The notes: generated by a model not told the origin, from the sequence alone. Shown: positions 17,122 through 25,816, counted from the first letter of the stretch. The stretch: 64,000 nt of DNA from [Clostridium] scindens (GCF_019597925.1 NZ_CP080442.1:96001-160000), one strand, 5' to 3'. A program made the numbers and translations.

Positions 17122-18106
17122 GGACGAAAAAATAGACCGGTTTCAGGGAATACTGCTGTTGATTATTCTTCTCTATAGTATATTTGTCTCAGTGAAGAAT
17201 CCGGCCTTTATACATATAGAGACAATATTTGATATTATCCGTGTGGCGTCCACTACGCTGATGGTTGCGATGGGACTGCTTGTTGTCATGATCTCTGGCG
17301 GAATTGACGTATCGTTCATGGCTATCGCGCTGTTTGGAAGTTACACGACGATTCATATTATGATATCAATGGGAATTGACAATCTGATCTTTGCATTTGG
17401 CATTTCTGCTTTGATTGGAGGATTACTTGGCATTATTAACGCGCTGTTAATCAACTGGCTGAAACTGCCGCCGTTCATTATAACCTTGGGAACGCAGAAT
17501 CTTTTCCATGGCATTATGACTACTTTTATTGGCGACAAATCATTTGGCGCAGGCGTGCTGCCAAAGAGCATTCATTCCTTCGGCCAGGCAGCCGTGATTA
17601 AGATCGGGGGCGTGGGCTTGACATCATCTATCATTCCTGTATTACTTGCTGGCGCCCTAACCTGGTTCATTCTTTACCGTACCATGACCGGGAGAGGAAT
17701 CTTCGCAGTCGGAAATGATGAGGAAGCAGCCAGAAGGGCTGGCTTTAATCCATTCAAAATCCGCTTGATTGTATATGTGTACTCTGGAATCCTGGCTGGA
17801 ATTATGGGGATGATGTACGTAGCGCAGACAAATGCGCTCTATCCAAATAAACTGGTGGGGGATGAGCTGATGGTTGTGGCAGCTGTTGTAATAGGCGGTA
17901 CGAAGATAACAGGCGGACAGGGAAAGATTTTAGGTGCGTTTCTTGGTGTCATTATTATCTATCTACTGAACACCACGTTGATTATGATCGGCCTGTCATC
18001 CTCCTGGAACAATCTTTTTGTAGGGACAATTCTTGTAATCTCAGTGGCAGTGACTTCCTACCAGGAGAGGGTTAAGAACCGCAACAATCTAATTTTTACG
18101 GAATAG
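17118..18106 (+). pseudogene. CUT2 sugar ABC permease 1, N-terminal frameshift
   Basis: The natural start (ATG 17118, overlapping the ATPase stop) runs MRTKK and hits TAG after a run of six A (17127-17132). A seventh A would give MRTKKIDRFQGILLL and join the long frame that continues to 18106. That frame is an intact BPD_transp_2 permease with about eight or more membrane helices, SGGIDVSFMAIALFGSYT and the loop AVGNDEEAARRAGF. A weak TTG at 17159 could give a shorter product lacking most of the cytoplasmic N-terminus. The gene is therefore either lightly damaged or misread at the homopolymer. Confidence 0.8.
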
Positions 18107-18117
18107 GGGGATGAAAG

Positions 18118-19137
18118 ATGACTAAGATAAAAAAATGGGCTGGCAGAGATATGAATCTCACTATATTGATGGGAGTTACGCTTGTTATACTGATCTGGAG
18201 CGGGATGGCGTTTGGGCAGTCCATGTATTCTATGCGGAATATACAGTCCATGACATTCCAGATACCCGAGTTTGGCTTTCTGGCGCTGGCAATGATGCTG
18301 TCAAATATGATCGGCGGAATTGACCTTTCCATTATTGCTAATGCAAATACTGTGGCTATTCTGACAGCGTATGTGCTGAATGGCCAATGGTCCTTTGGGA
18401 CAGAGGGAGCGGCAAGAGTTGTGCTGGCACTTATTTTCGCCGTTTTGTGCAGCTTGTTGTTTGGTCTGTTTAATGGACTGTTAATATCAAAAACATCTGC
18501 GCCGTCATTGATTGCAACGTTGGGAACGATGACTCTGTTCCAGGGAATTGGAATGGCAGTGACAGGGGGAGCCAGCGTGGGAGGAATTGAAGAAAAATTC
18601 GCGCAGATTGGAAAGAGCACGATTTTGAATCTTCCGGTTATCTTCTGGCTGTTTATCCTTGCATCTGTAATACTTGGCCTTGTAATGTCGTACAGTGGTT
18701 TTGGCAGAAAACTGTATTTGTACGGAGATAATCCGGTTGCAGCCAGATTCTCGGCAATCCATAATGAAGGTATCTGCATCGGCACATTTCTGTTGACGGG
18801 CCTGCTTGCAGGGATTGCGGGACTGATTATTCTAAGCCGTGTAAATTCTGCCAAGGTGGGGTATGGAGATTCTTATCTGCTTCAGACGCTGATTGTCTGC
18901 GTAATAGGCGGGATCGACCCGAACGGAGGAAGAGGCAAAGTATGGGGCGTATTGATTGCAGTTATAATGATGCAGATTCTGTCCAGCGCATTTACAATAA
19001 TGTCCCTGTCTCCATATACGAAAAAATTGATATGGGGCATTATGCTTGTTCTCGTTCTTGGATTAAACTTTATTATTAAAAAGTATTCTGGCGTGAGAAT
19101 GCTGAAAGCCAGCTTGAATACGAATAAAGAGAAATAA
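18118..19137 (+). CDS. CUT2-family sugar ABC transporter permease 2
   Basis: 339 residues with eight or more hydrophobic helices and the BPD_transp_2 signatures: NMIGGIDLSIIANANTVAI, NPVAARFSAI (the EAA-like coupling loop) and VIGGIDPNGGRGKVWGVL. It forms the channel with permease 1. The start is preceded by AGGGGGATGAAAG, 11 bp after the previous gene. Having two different permeases is common in LsrCD- and RhaPQ-like systems. Confidence 0.92.
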   Translation: MTKIKKWAGRDMNLTILMGVTLVILIWSGMAFGQSMYSMRNIQSMTFQIPEFGFLALAMMLSNMIGGIDLSIIANANTVAILTAYVLNGQWSFGTEGAARVVLALIFAVLCSLLFGLFNGLLISKTSAPSLIATLGTMTLFQGIGMAVTGGASVGGIEEKFAQIGKSTILNLPVIFWLFILASVILGLVMSYSGFGRKLYLYGDNPVAARFSAIHNEGICIGTFLLTGLLAGIAGLIILSRVNSAKVGYGDSYLLQTLIVCVIGGIDPNGGRGKVWGVLIAVIMMQILSSAFTIMSLSPYTKKLIWGIMLVLVLGLNFIIKKYSGVRMLKASLNTNKEK

Positions 19138-19152
19138 GCAGGAGGTCAAAGA

Positions 19153-19722
19153 ATGAATTGCAGAAAATATGAAGAATTATATCGTACCGTACTTAACGAA
19201 CACAGAGAAGTCTTTGAAAAGCAGGATCTGGATGAGGTTACTTTATTTATGGAACAAATCAGGAAGGCAGAGCGGATCTTTGTTATGGGCGTAGGCAGAG
19301 AAGGGATCGCAGGCCGGTCATTTGCCATGCGGCTGATGCACCTTGGAAAAGAAGTACACTGGATCTGGGACGACACGACACCTGGCATGCATGAGGGGGA
19401 TTTATTTATTGCTATAAACGGGTCGGGTAAAATCGGCCACATTCATTATGTGGTCAAACAGGCAAAAGAGACCGGGGCAGCAATCACTGTGGTGACAGGA
19501 GGGCCAAAAGAAAAGACGGCCCGCCTGGCAGACTGTGTGTTATTTGTTCCGGCAAGTGTATTTAACGGGACAGACTCTAGAGCGGTACCGTCCGTACAGC
19601 CGATGGGAAATTTGTTTGAGCAACACCTGTTTTTGCTGTTTGATATTATTATTATGCTGCTGGAAGAAGAGATGAAGGTGACGCACGAACAGATGGAGGC
19701 CAGGCACAGAAATATAGAATAA
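19153..19722 (+). CDS. SIS-domain sugar-phosphate isomerase, HxlB-like
   Basis: 189 residues. It is a single SIS domain with GVGREGIAGRSFAMRLMHLG (phosphosugar-binding Ser ~57), AINGSGKIGHIHYVVKQAKETGA, and the VPSVQPMGNLFEQHLFLLFDIIIMLL segment that is very characteristic of 6-phospho-3-hexuloisomerase (D-arabino-hex-3-ulose-6-P to fructose-6-P). It lies 15 bp after the ABC permease and is the last gene of the operon, so it probably converts the phosphorylated imported sugar. No hexulose-phosphate synthase (HxlA) is seen in the window, so the true substrate may be another ketose phosphate. Confidence 0.82.
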   Translation: MNCRKYEELYRTVLNEHREVFEKQDLDEVTLFMEQIRKAERIFVMGVGREGIAGRSFAMRLMHLGKEVHWIWDDTTPGMHEGDLFIAINGSGKIGHIHYVVKQAKETGAAITVVTGGPKEKTARLADCVLFVPASVFNGTDSRAVPSVQPMGNLFEQHLFLLFDIIIMLLEEEMKVTHEQMEARHRNIE

Positions 19723-19785
19723 AGAAAATAAAATCCATGTTGATTTCATATGCGTATCCTGTACCAGCAGGGGCAAGGAGTGCTT

Positions 19786-19869
19786 TTATATAGCGAGTTC
19801 TCCCAAATTAATGGTTAAATCTTCAATTCGGTTTTTGTCCGTATCCACGATCCAGTACTCAAGGACACC
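19786..19869 (-). pseudogene. Remnant of a Uma2-family (DUF820) protein
   Basis: A 27-codon open end on the minus strand reads GVLEYWIVDTDKNRIEDL and then stops. The EYWIVD core is the signature C-terminal strand of Uma2/DUF820 restriction-like nucleases. The fold's N-terminal two thirds are absent, and the frame begins exactly where repeat copy B ends, so this is the truncated tail of a lost gene. Confidence 0.6.
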
Positions 19870-19870
19870 T

Positions 19871-19966
19871 CATTTTACGGCAGGAATCGCAAGCAAGCCC
19901 ATAAGACTTTAGTTTTATGGGCTTCTTCACGGTTGGCAGTATAGCATAGCGGGCGAAGAAAATTAA
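19871..19966 (-). repeat. Promoter-plus-hairpin repeat, copy B
   Basis: Second copy of the element at 10856-10951. Its minus-strand promoter is TTAATT (19966-19961), 17 bases, TATACT (19943-19938). The hairpin AAGCCCATAA/TTATGGGCTT is perfect here, and an ACT/AGT apical pair replaces ACC/GGT of copy A. Downstream on the same strand lies only the Uma2 remnant. Confidence 0.8.
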
Positions 19967-20025
19967 GGAATGTACACAAAATATCTACGCTACGCCTGGG
20001 AACATGTAGAGAGATGTCTTGTGCC

Positions 20026-20092
20026 TTTCAAAACGGAGAGTGATATGATATAATAACTGCAAAGTGTCAAAAAACGCTAGTGATATTATATA
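20026..20092 (+). promoter_or_regulatory. Tandem promoters with a 40-bp-spaced repeat before the VanR-like gene
   Basis: TTTCAA-N17-TATAAT (20026-20054) and GTGTCA-N17-TATATA (20064-20092). The -10 regions lie in a repeat AGTGATAT(G/T)ATATA at 20039 and 20079, exactly 40 bp apart. Either tandem promoters or binding sites for the regulator that follows. Confidence 0.5.
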
Positions 20093-20110
20093 GGGGACAG
20101 GAGGGCAGGT

Positions 20111-20800
20111 ATGAATATATTAGTAGTAGACGACGAGAAGGAAATTGCAGATGTGATAGAACTCTATCTCCAGAATGACCAGTATAGCGTATATAAGTTC
20201 TATACCGGCCAGGAGGCGCTAGACTGTATTGGCAGCATGAAGATCGATCTGGCGATCCTTGATATCATGCTTCCGGATATTGACGGGTTCCAGATCCTGA
20301 AGCAGATCCGGGAGAAATACACGTTCCCGGTAATCATGCTGACGGCTAAGACAGAATATATGGACAAGATCACGGGGCTTACGCTGGGAGCGGACGACTA
20401 CATCCCCAAGCCCTTCAATCCGCTGGAACTGGTGGCCAGGGTAAAGGCTCAGCTGCGCAGGTATACCCAGTACAACGAAGGGTCCAAAGAAGAAGGAGAG
20501 ATTATAGACTTCGGGGGCCTGGTACTGAACAGGACCTCCCATGAATGCGTCTATAATGAAATGCCGCTTACGCTTACGCCGATCGAGTTCGATATTCTCT
20601 GGCTTCTCTGCGAGAACCGGGGGAAGGTGATCAGTTCGGAGGAACTTTTTGAAAAAGTATGGCATGAAAAATATTACAAGAACAGCAACAATACGGTGAT
20701 GGTGCACATCCGGCACCTTCGGGAGAAGATGAATGCGCCCACCGGCAAATCTGATTTTATCAAGACGGTATGGGGAGTAGGTTATAAGGTTGAAGAATAA
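20111..20800 (+). CDS. VanR-like response regulator
   Basis: 229 residues. The receiver domain has DDEKE, phospho-acceptor Asp in LAILDIMLPDIDG, and GADDYIPKPFNPLELVARVKAQLRRYTQ-type VanR features. The winged helix at ~130-229 ends VWGVGYKVEE. The ribosome site is GGAGGGCAG. Its last 11 bases overlap the kinase start, so the pair is coupled. It is the paralogue of the regulator at 3156. Confidence 0.92.
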   Translation: MNILVVDDEKEIADVIELYLQNDQYSVYKFYTGQEALDCIGSMKIDLAILDIMLPDIDGFQILKQIREKYTFPVIMLTAKTEYMDKITGLTLGADDYIPKPFNPLELVARVKAQLRRYTQYNEGSKEEGEIIDFGGLVLNRTSHECVYNEMPLTLTPIEFDILWLLCENRGKVISSEELFEKVWHEKYYKNSNNTVMVHIRHLREKMNAPTGKSDFIKTVWGVGYKVEE

Positions 20801-22031
20801 CTATCGCAAGCTTAAGTTCAGCATCCTGCTGCAGACGGTTTTTGTAACCGCTGTCACGGTGCTGGTGGGCGGTTTTCTGCTGAACTATGTAATCGACGGC
20901 ATATATAATGACAGTTTTGCCAGGATATTCGTAGATTTCCTGACTTCTCTTGATGTGGAGGAGAAGACGGCCATAGATTTATACTGGAAGCTGATCGGAG
21001 ACAACAAGACCTTTTTCATGGTCGTTGGCTTCCTGCTTCTTTTTGCCCTGTTTTTCTATGTGGCCTTGTCTAAGATGACGAAGTATCTGGATCAGATCGG
21101 GGACGGGATCGAAAATATCGTGTCGGATTCCACGGAGCCGATTCATCTGATCACGGAGTTAAAGCCGATCGAGATCAGGCTGAATGAGATTAAGGCGACC
21201 CTGAAGCGTCAGGAACTGGAGGCGGAAGAGGGGGAGAAAAAGAAGAATGACCTGGTGATCTTCCTGGCCCATGACCTTAAGACCCCGCTGACCTCTATTG
21301 TGGCATACTTAAGCATGCTGGACAGCCATCCGGACATGTCGCAGGAGGAACGGGAGAAATACACCCACATTGCATTTGAGAAATCGCTGCGTCTGGGAGA
21401 ACTGATCAATGAGTTCTTCGACATTACCCGCTATAATCTCCAGAATATTGAACTGGAGTCCGTGGAGATCAACCTGTCATTGATGCTGGAGCAGCTGGCG
21501 GACGAACTCTATGGCGTGCTGCAGGAAAAGCAGCTTGCCTGCCAGGTAGATGTGGAAGAGAATCTGGTGGTCTACGGGGATCCGGATAAGCTGGCCCGGG
21601 TCTTTGACAATATTCTGAGGAACGCGATCGCATACTGCTATGACAATACCAGGATTCAGATCGAGGCGCAGATGAAGGGGCAGGACGTGGAGATTATCTT
21701 TACGAACCAGGGAGATAAGATTCCCGGGGCAATGCTTCAGACTATATTCGAGAAGTTCTACCGCGTAGATGGCTCCCGTTCCAGCGGGACCGGAGGTGCA
21801 GGGCTAGGACTGGCCATTGCCAAGCAGATTGTGGAATTGCATGGAGGGCTGATCCGTGCAAAAAGCGATGACAGCAAGACGCAGTTTATTGTGACATTGC
21901 CGACAAGGACAGAAAAGGAAGAAGGGACAGCAGAGGATGAAGTTCATACACATCGCAGACGTACATTTAGGAGCAAGCCCGGACGCAGGAAGCGCGTACA
22001 GCGAAAAGAGGGCGAAGGAGATCTGGAATAG
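20790..22031 (+). CDS. VanS-like sensor histidine kinase
   Basis: 413 residues from a TTG start inside the regulator gene. TM1 is ~11-33 and TM2 ~72-91, with a short outer loop, then a HAMP-like linker. HisKA has FLAHDLKTPLTSIVAYL (His ~160) and HATPase_c has GAGLGLAIAKQIVELHGG (~335). The enzyme normally ends near VTLP. Here ~45 further basic residues (RRRTFRSKPGRRK) are read in the alternative frame of the next gene, overlapping it by 95 bases. The cue is unknown; envelope stress is the usual role of this family. Confidence 0.9.
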   Translation: MKNNYRKLKFSILLQTVFVTAVTVLVGGFLLNYVIDGIYNDSFARIFVDFLTSLDVEEKTAIDLYWKLIGDNKTFFMVVGFLLLFALFFYVALSKMTKYLDQIGDGIENIVSDSTEPIHLITELKPIEIRLNEIKATLKRQELEAEEGEKKKNDLVIFLAHDLKTPLTSIVAYLSMLDSHPDMSQEEREKYTHIAFEKSLRLGELINEFFDITRYNLQNIELESVEINLSLMLEQLADELYGVLQEKQLACQVDVEENLVVYGDPDKLARVFDNILRNAIAYCYDNTRIQIEAQMKGQDVEIIFTNQGDKIPGAMLQTIFEKFYRVDGSRSSGTGGAGLGLAIAKQIVELHGGLIRAKSDDSKTQFIVTLPTRTEKEEGTAEDEVHTHRRRTFRSKPGRRKRVQRKEGEGDLE

Positions 22032-22992
22032 CCTGAAGAGAGTGGTAGATGCCTGTAATAAAGAGCGGACGGACCTTCTTCTCATAGCCGGCGACCTATT
22101 TCACCGGCAGCCCCTGCTTCGGGAACTGAAGGAAGTCAATTCTCTTTTAGCGACCCTTAAGCATACCCAGGTGGTGCTGGTGGCCGGAAACCATGATTAT
22201 CTGAAGAAAGATTCTTATTACCGCACGTTCCGGTGGGCGAGGAATGTGCAGATGATCCTGTCAGAGGATATCTCCTGCGTGGAATTTCCTCAGCTATCCC
22301 TGGCTGTATACGGATGCAGCTACCATTCCCGCGAGATTAAGGAGGCAAAGTATGATAATGCATTTGCCGGGAAGAAGCAGAGGTATGAGATTCTGATCGC
22401 CCATGGAGGGGACGAGAAGCATATTCCGATACAAAGAAATAAAATAAAGGCCCTTGGCTATGATTATGTTGCCTTGGGACATATCCATAAGCCGCAGGTG
22501 TTCCAGGAAGAAGGCGCCGCTTACGCGGGAGCCCTGGAACCCATTGATAAGAATGACGTCGGGCCTCATGGCTATGTCCGGGGCGAGATGGATGATAAAG
22601 GCTGCAGGGTATGGCTTGTGCCGGATGCCGAACGAGAATATGTCCACATGGATGTAGAGATAGACAAGGCCATGACGGGCCACTCGGCACGGGAACGCAT
22701 AAAGGCGCAGATCAAAGAGAGGGGAGTACAGAATCTATATAAGATTACGCTGAAGGGGTTCCGTGACCCGGATATTCTATTTGATCTGGGGGACATGGAT
22801 CCATATGGAAATGTGGTAGAAGTGTCGGATGAGACAAAGCCCGCATATGAGTTTGGGAGGCTTCTGGAACAGAACAAGGATAACCTGCTGGGAAAATTTA
22901 TTGAATCGATGCAAGACTATGGAAAGGACAGCATAGAATATCAGGCTCTGTGCGAAGGTGTCCAGGCGCTGATGGAAACGAGAAGAGGCTAG
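21937..22992 (+). CDS. SbcD/YhaO-like metallophosphoesterase (DNA exonuclease subunit)
   Basis: 351 residues. All five metal-site motifs of the calcineurin-like phosphoesterase fold are visible: DVH (Asp8, His10), AGDLFH (Asp53), AGNHDY, the His of LIAHGGDE and GHIHKP. Its length fits YhaO/SbcD, the nuclease half of an Mre11-Rad50-like complex. The ATPase partner follows at once. The ATG has AGAGG immediately upstream and lies within the end of the kinase gene. Confidence 0.9.
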   Translation: MKFIHIADVHLGASPDAGSAYSEKRAKEIWNSLKRVVDACNKERTDLLLIAGDLFHRQPLLRELKEVNSLLATLKHTQVVLVAGNHDYLKKDSYYRTFRWARNVQMILSEDISCVEFPQLSLAVYGCSYHSREIKEAKYDNAFAGKKQRYEILIAHGGDEKHIPIQRNKIKALGYDYVALGHIHKPQVFQEEGAAYAGALEPIDKNDVGPHGYVRGEMDDKGCRVWLVPDAEREYVHMDVEIDKAMTGHSARERIKAQIKERGVQNLYKITLKGFRDPDILFDLGDMDPYGNVVEVSDETKPAYEFGRLLEQNKDNLLGKFIESMQDYGKDSIEYQALCEGVQALMETRRG

Positions 22993-22994
22993 AT

Positions 22995-24542
22995 ATGAAA
23001 ATTCGGGAGTTAATAATTAAGAATTTCGGCAAATTTTCGAATCAGGATATTTTGCTGGATGATGGGATCAATATATTATATGGGGAGAATGAGTCAGGGA
23101 AATCCACGCTGCATGCTTTTATCAGAGGGATGCTGTTTGGCATGGAAAGAGGACGGGGAAGGGCTTCCCTTAATGATACATACAGCACTTATGAACCATG
23201 GGAGAACCCCAATTACTATTCAGGAGTGCTGAGATTCGAAAGTGGAGGAAAGATGTTCCGGATTGACCGGAATTTTGATAAATATTCGAAGAAGGCAGAA
23301 CTCTACTGCGAGGATGACGGAGAACAGCTTTCTATAGAAGACGGGGATCTTCAGATGCTGCTGGGAGAGCTTAGCGCTGCCAGTTATGACAACACGATAT
23401 CCGTGGGCCAGATGAAGGTGGAGACAGGCCAGTCTCTTGCGGCGGAATTTAAAAATTATGCCACCAATTATTACGCTACAGGCAATACGGAGATTGACCT
23501 GGAAGGGACCCTTCAGAATCTTAAGGAAAAGAAGAAGGCGCTGGATAAGGAAGCAAAAGATGCCTTGGTCAGGAAGCAGCAGAAAAGAGAACTCATTGAG
23601 CAGGAGGCATCCTATGTCTGGCGGGATATTCACCGGCTGGAAGAAGAGCAGGATAGCATCACGGAAGAACTGCTGCACAGGGAAGAGAAGGAGAAGCAGG
23701 AGGAGGCTTCCGGCAAAGGAGTCATAGACGAGCTGCGCCCATCCAAGTGGCGGATTCATCCGGTAGAGATCGGACTTTTTATCATTTTCATTATCTTGGC
23801 GGTGATCCTGATCGCCAAGCCGTGGAACTATTTGGTTGCGATCGTCATTTTCCTGGCCTGTGGGCTGTATGTGTGGAACCGCATGAAAGAGGGGAAAAAG
23901 AAGGAAAAGACTCCGCCGGAGATCATACTGGAGGAGATTACGCCGGAAGAAGAGAAGATTCCCATTGAAAGGCTTGTATGGGAAAAGAACCGCGTGGAAG
24001 AAGAACTGCAGGAGAAGCAGATACAATATGGAAACTTGAAAGACCAGCTGATGGACCTTGATGAAGTCAGCGAGGATTCTCAGTGGATTGACCGCAGGCG
24101 TGCTGCCATCCAGATGGCAATAGACCGGTTAAATGAACTTTCCGGGGAACTGCAGGTGCAGTTAAAAGAGGAATTAAACAGGAAAATCTCTGAGATCATA
24201 TGCCAGATTACAGGCGGGAAATATACCAGGCTCCTGGTAGAGGAAGACCTGCACATGAGCCTGGTATCGGAAGGGAAGCGGATTCCCATGGAACAGGTAA
24301 GCCGAGGAACAATAGAGCAGATTTACTTTTCCTTGCGGATGACTGCCAGCAAAGTCTTGCAGGAGGAGGAAAATCCGGTCATACTGGATGATACCTTTGC
24401 CTATTATGATGACGAGCGGCTGAAGCGCACGCTTGCGTGGCTTGCAAAGAACAAAAAGCAGGTCCTTATATTCACTTGCCAGAAGCGGGAGATCCAGCTG
24501 TTGGAAGAACTGGGGCTGGATTATCATAAGGTGTGCCTGTGA
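22995..24542 (+). CDS. SbcC/YhaN-like AAA ATPase with membrane segments
   Basis: 515 residues. The N-terminal half-ATPase has GENESGKST (Walker A, 30-38). A Glu/Lys-rich coiled coil (~180-250) leads to two adjacent hydrophobic helices (~255-300, LFIIFIILAVILI and LVAIVIFLACGLYVW), then a second coiled coil and the C-terminal half with VSRGTIEQIYFSLR signature and Walker B PVILDDTFAYYDD (~460). It is shorter than SbcC and matches YhaN-like proteins, in which membrane helices interrupt the coiled coil. It should pair with the nuclease upstream for DNA end processing at the membrane. The start is the ATG 3 bases after the previous stop. Confidence 0.87.
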   Translation: MKIRELIIKNFGKFSNQDILLDDGINILYGENESGKSTLHAFIRGMLFGMERGRGRASLNDTYSTYEPWENPNYYSGVLRFESGGKMFRIDRNFDKYSKKAELYCEDDGEQLSIEDGDLQMLLGELSAASYDNTISVGQMKVETGQSLAAEFKNYATNYYATGNTEIDLEGTLQNLKEKKKALDKEAKDALVRKQQKRELIEQEASYVWRDIHRLEEEQDSITEELLHREEKEKQEEASGKGVIDELRPSKWRIHPVEIGLFIIFIILAVILIAKPWNYLVAIVIFLACGLYVWNRMKEGKKKEKTPPEIILEEITPEEEKIPIERLVWEKNRVEEELQEKQIQYGNLKDQLMDLDEVSEDSQWIDRRRAAIQMAIDRLNELSGELQVQLKEELNRKISEIICQITGGKYTRLLVEEDLHMSLVSEGKRIPMEQVSRGTIEQIYFSLRMTASKVLQEEENPVILDDTFAYYDDERLKRTLAWLAKNKKQVLIFTCQKREIQLLEELGLDYHKVCL

Positions 24543-24570
24543 AAGTCCTATGAAGATAAATACACAGAAA

Positions 24571-24626
24571 GAAACCTCCAAAGTAGATTGGATAGATCGC
24601 CGTCTCTACTTTGGAGGTTTCTTTTG
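24571..24626. terminator. Bidirectional terminator between yhaN-like and prs
   Basis: GAAACCTCCAAAGTAGA (24571-24587) pairs with TCTACTTTGGAGGTTTC (24605-24621), followed by T's on the plus strand and A-rich sequence on the other side. Confidence 0.85.
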
Positions 24627-24631
24627 CGTAA

Positions 24632-25816
24632 CTAGATCTCTTCGCCTCTTTTATATTTTTCCAGTACATTCTGGATACGCTCGTTGGGATTCAGAATGCT
24701 GCTGATGGAACCGTCATGGTTCAGTGTATCAATCATCAGCGCGATGTATTTGCTCATCTCGCAGCTGATATAGTATGGACGCTCCAGAAGTTCCGGCGTC
24801 TGATAGATCAGGTTGGTGGTCAGAATGGCATCGATCAGGCCATCTTCGTAGGCTTTGTCGAACTTCTCGAGGCCATTGGTGAACAAGCCGAAGGTGGCCG
24901 CGGCAAAAATCCGCCTTGCCTTGCGCTGCTTCAGCTGTCGCGCTACATCCAGGATACTGTCGCCGGAAGAGATCATGTCATCCAGGATAATGACATCCTT
25001 TCCTTCCACAGAAGAGCCCAGGAATTCATGGGCAACAATCGGATTGCGTCCATTGACTATCTTCGTATAATCGCGCCTCTTGTAGAACATGCCCATATCC
25101 AGATTCAGCATGTTGGCCAGATAGATCGCGCGCTCGGTGGCTCCCTCGTCCGGGCTGATCGCCATCATGTGGTCGCAGTCGATCTGCAGATCCTTGAAGT
25201 TGCGCAGAAGTCCTTTGATAAACTGGTATGTGGGGCGAACCGTCTCAAAGCCATTCAGAGGAATGGCATTCTGCACCCTTGGATCATGGGCGTCAAAAGT
25301 AATGATATTGTCTACGCCCATCCGCACCAGTTCCTGAAGCGCCAGGGCGCAGTCCAGGGATTCCCGGCTGCTTCTCTTGTGCTGGCGGCTTTCATACAAG
25401 AACGGCATGATCACGTTAAGACGGCGGGCCTTTCCGCCGATAGCGGCGATGACACGCTTCAGATTCTGATAATGATCGTCCGGGGACATGTGATTCTCAT
25501 GTCCTGTCAGCGAGTAGGTCAGGCTGTAATTGCAGACGTCTACCATCAGATAGATATCCATTCCCCTGACAGAGTCATTGATAATGCCTTTGGCTTCGCC
25601 GGAGCCAAAACGGGGGACCTTTGCGTCTATTAGAAATGTATCCCGTTCATAACCGTGGAAAACGATGTCATCCTTGTGGGCATGTCCATCCTCTTTCCTC
25701 CATTTGACAAGGTAATTATTTACCTTGCCTCCCATTTCTTTACATCCGTCAAGGGCAATGATTCCAAGCGCTCCTACAGGAATGTTGTCAAGATTACGAT
25801 CGTTACGGCGTAACAT
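24632..25816 (-). CDS. prs: Ribose-phosphate pyrophosphokinase
   Basis: 394 residues, longer than the ~315 of the classical enzyme, as in a clostridial subgroup. It makes PRPP from ribose-5-P and ATP for nucleotide, His and Trp synthesis. Visible sites are the ATP/ribose region RLNVIMPFLYESRQHKR, FDAHDPRV (metal/ATP His), SPDEGATERA and the PRPP loop VIILDDMISSGDSILD. It overlaps the end of the dnaI-like gene by 14 bases, so the two are in one minus-strand transcript. Confidence 0.9.
   Translation of the reverse strand: MLRRNDRNLDNIPVGALGIIALDGCKEMGGKVNNYLVKWRKEDGHAHKDDIVFHGYERDTFLIDAKVPRFGSGEAKGIINDSVRGMDIYLMVDVCNYSLTYSLTGHENHMSPDDHYQNLKRVIAAIGGKARRLNVIMPFLYESRQHKRSSRESLDCALALQELVRMGVDNIITFDAHDPRVQNAIPLNGFETVRPTYQFIKGLLRNFKDLQIDCDHMMAISPDEGATERAIYLANMLNLDMGMFYKRRDYTKIVNGRNPIVAHEFLGSSVEGKDVIILDDMISSGDSILDVARQLKQRKARRIFAAATFGLFTNGLEKFDKAYEDGLIDAILTTNLIYQTPELLERPYYISCEMSKYIALMIDTLNHDGSISSILNPNERIQNVLEKYKRGEEI

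Noticed and set aside
18096..18854. 252-codon minus-strand frame opposite the second ABC permease
   Set aside because: It mirrors the permease codons, is Pro/Ile-rich and resembles no protein family. Shadow.
24716..25633. Long open frame (305 codons) on the plus strand opposite prs
   Set aside because: It lies wholly antisense to a well-conserved gene, has no ribosome site and gives no recognisable protein. It is a codon-bias shadow.
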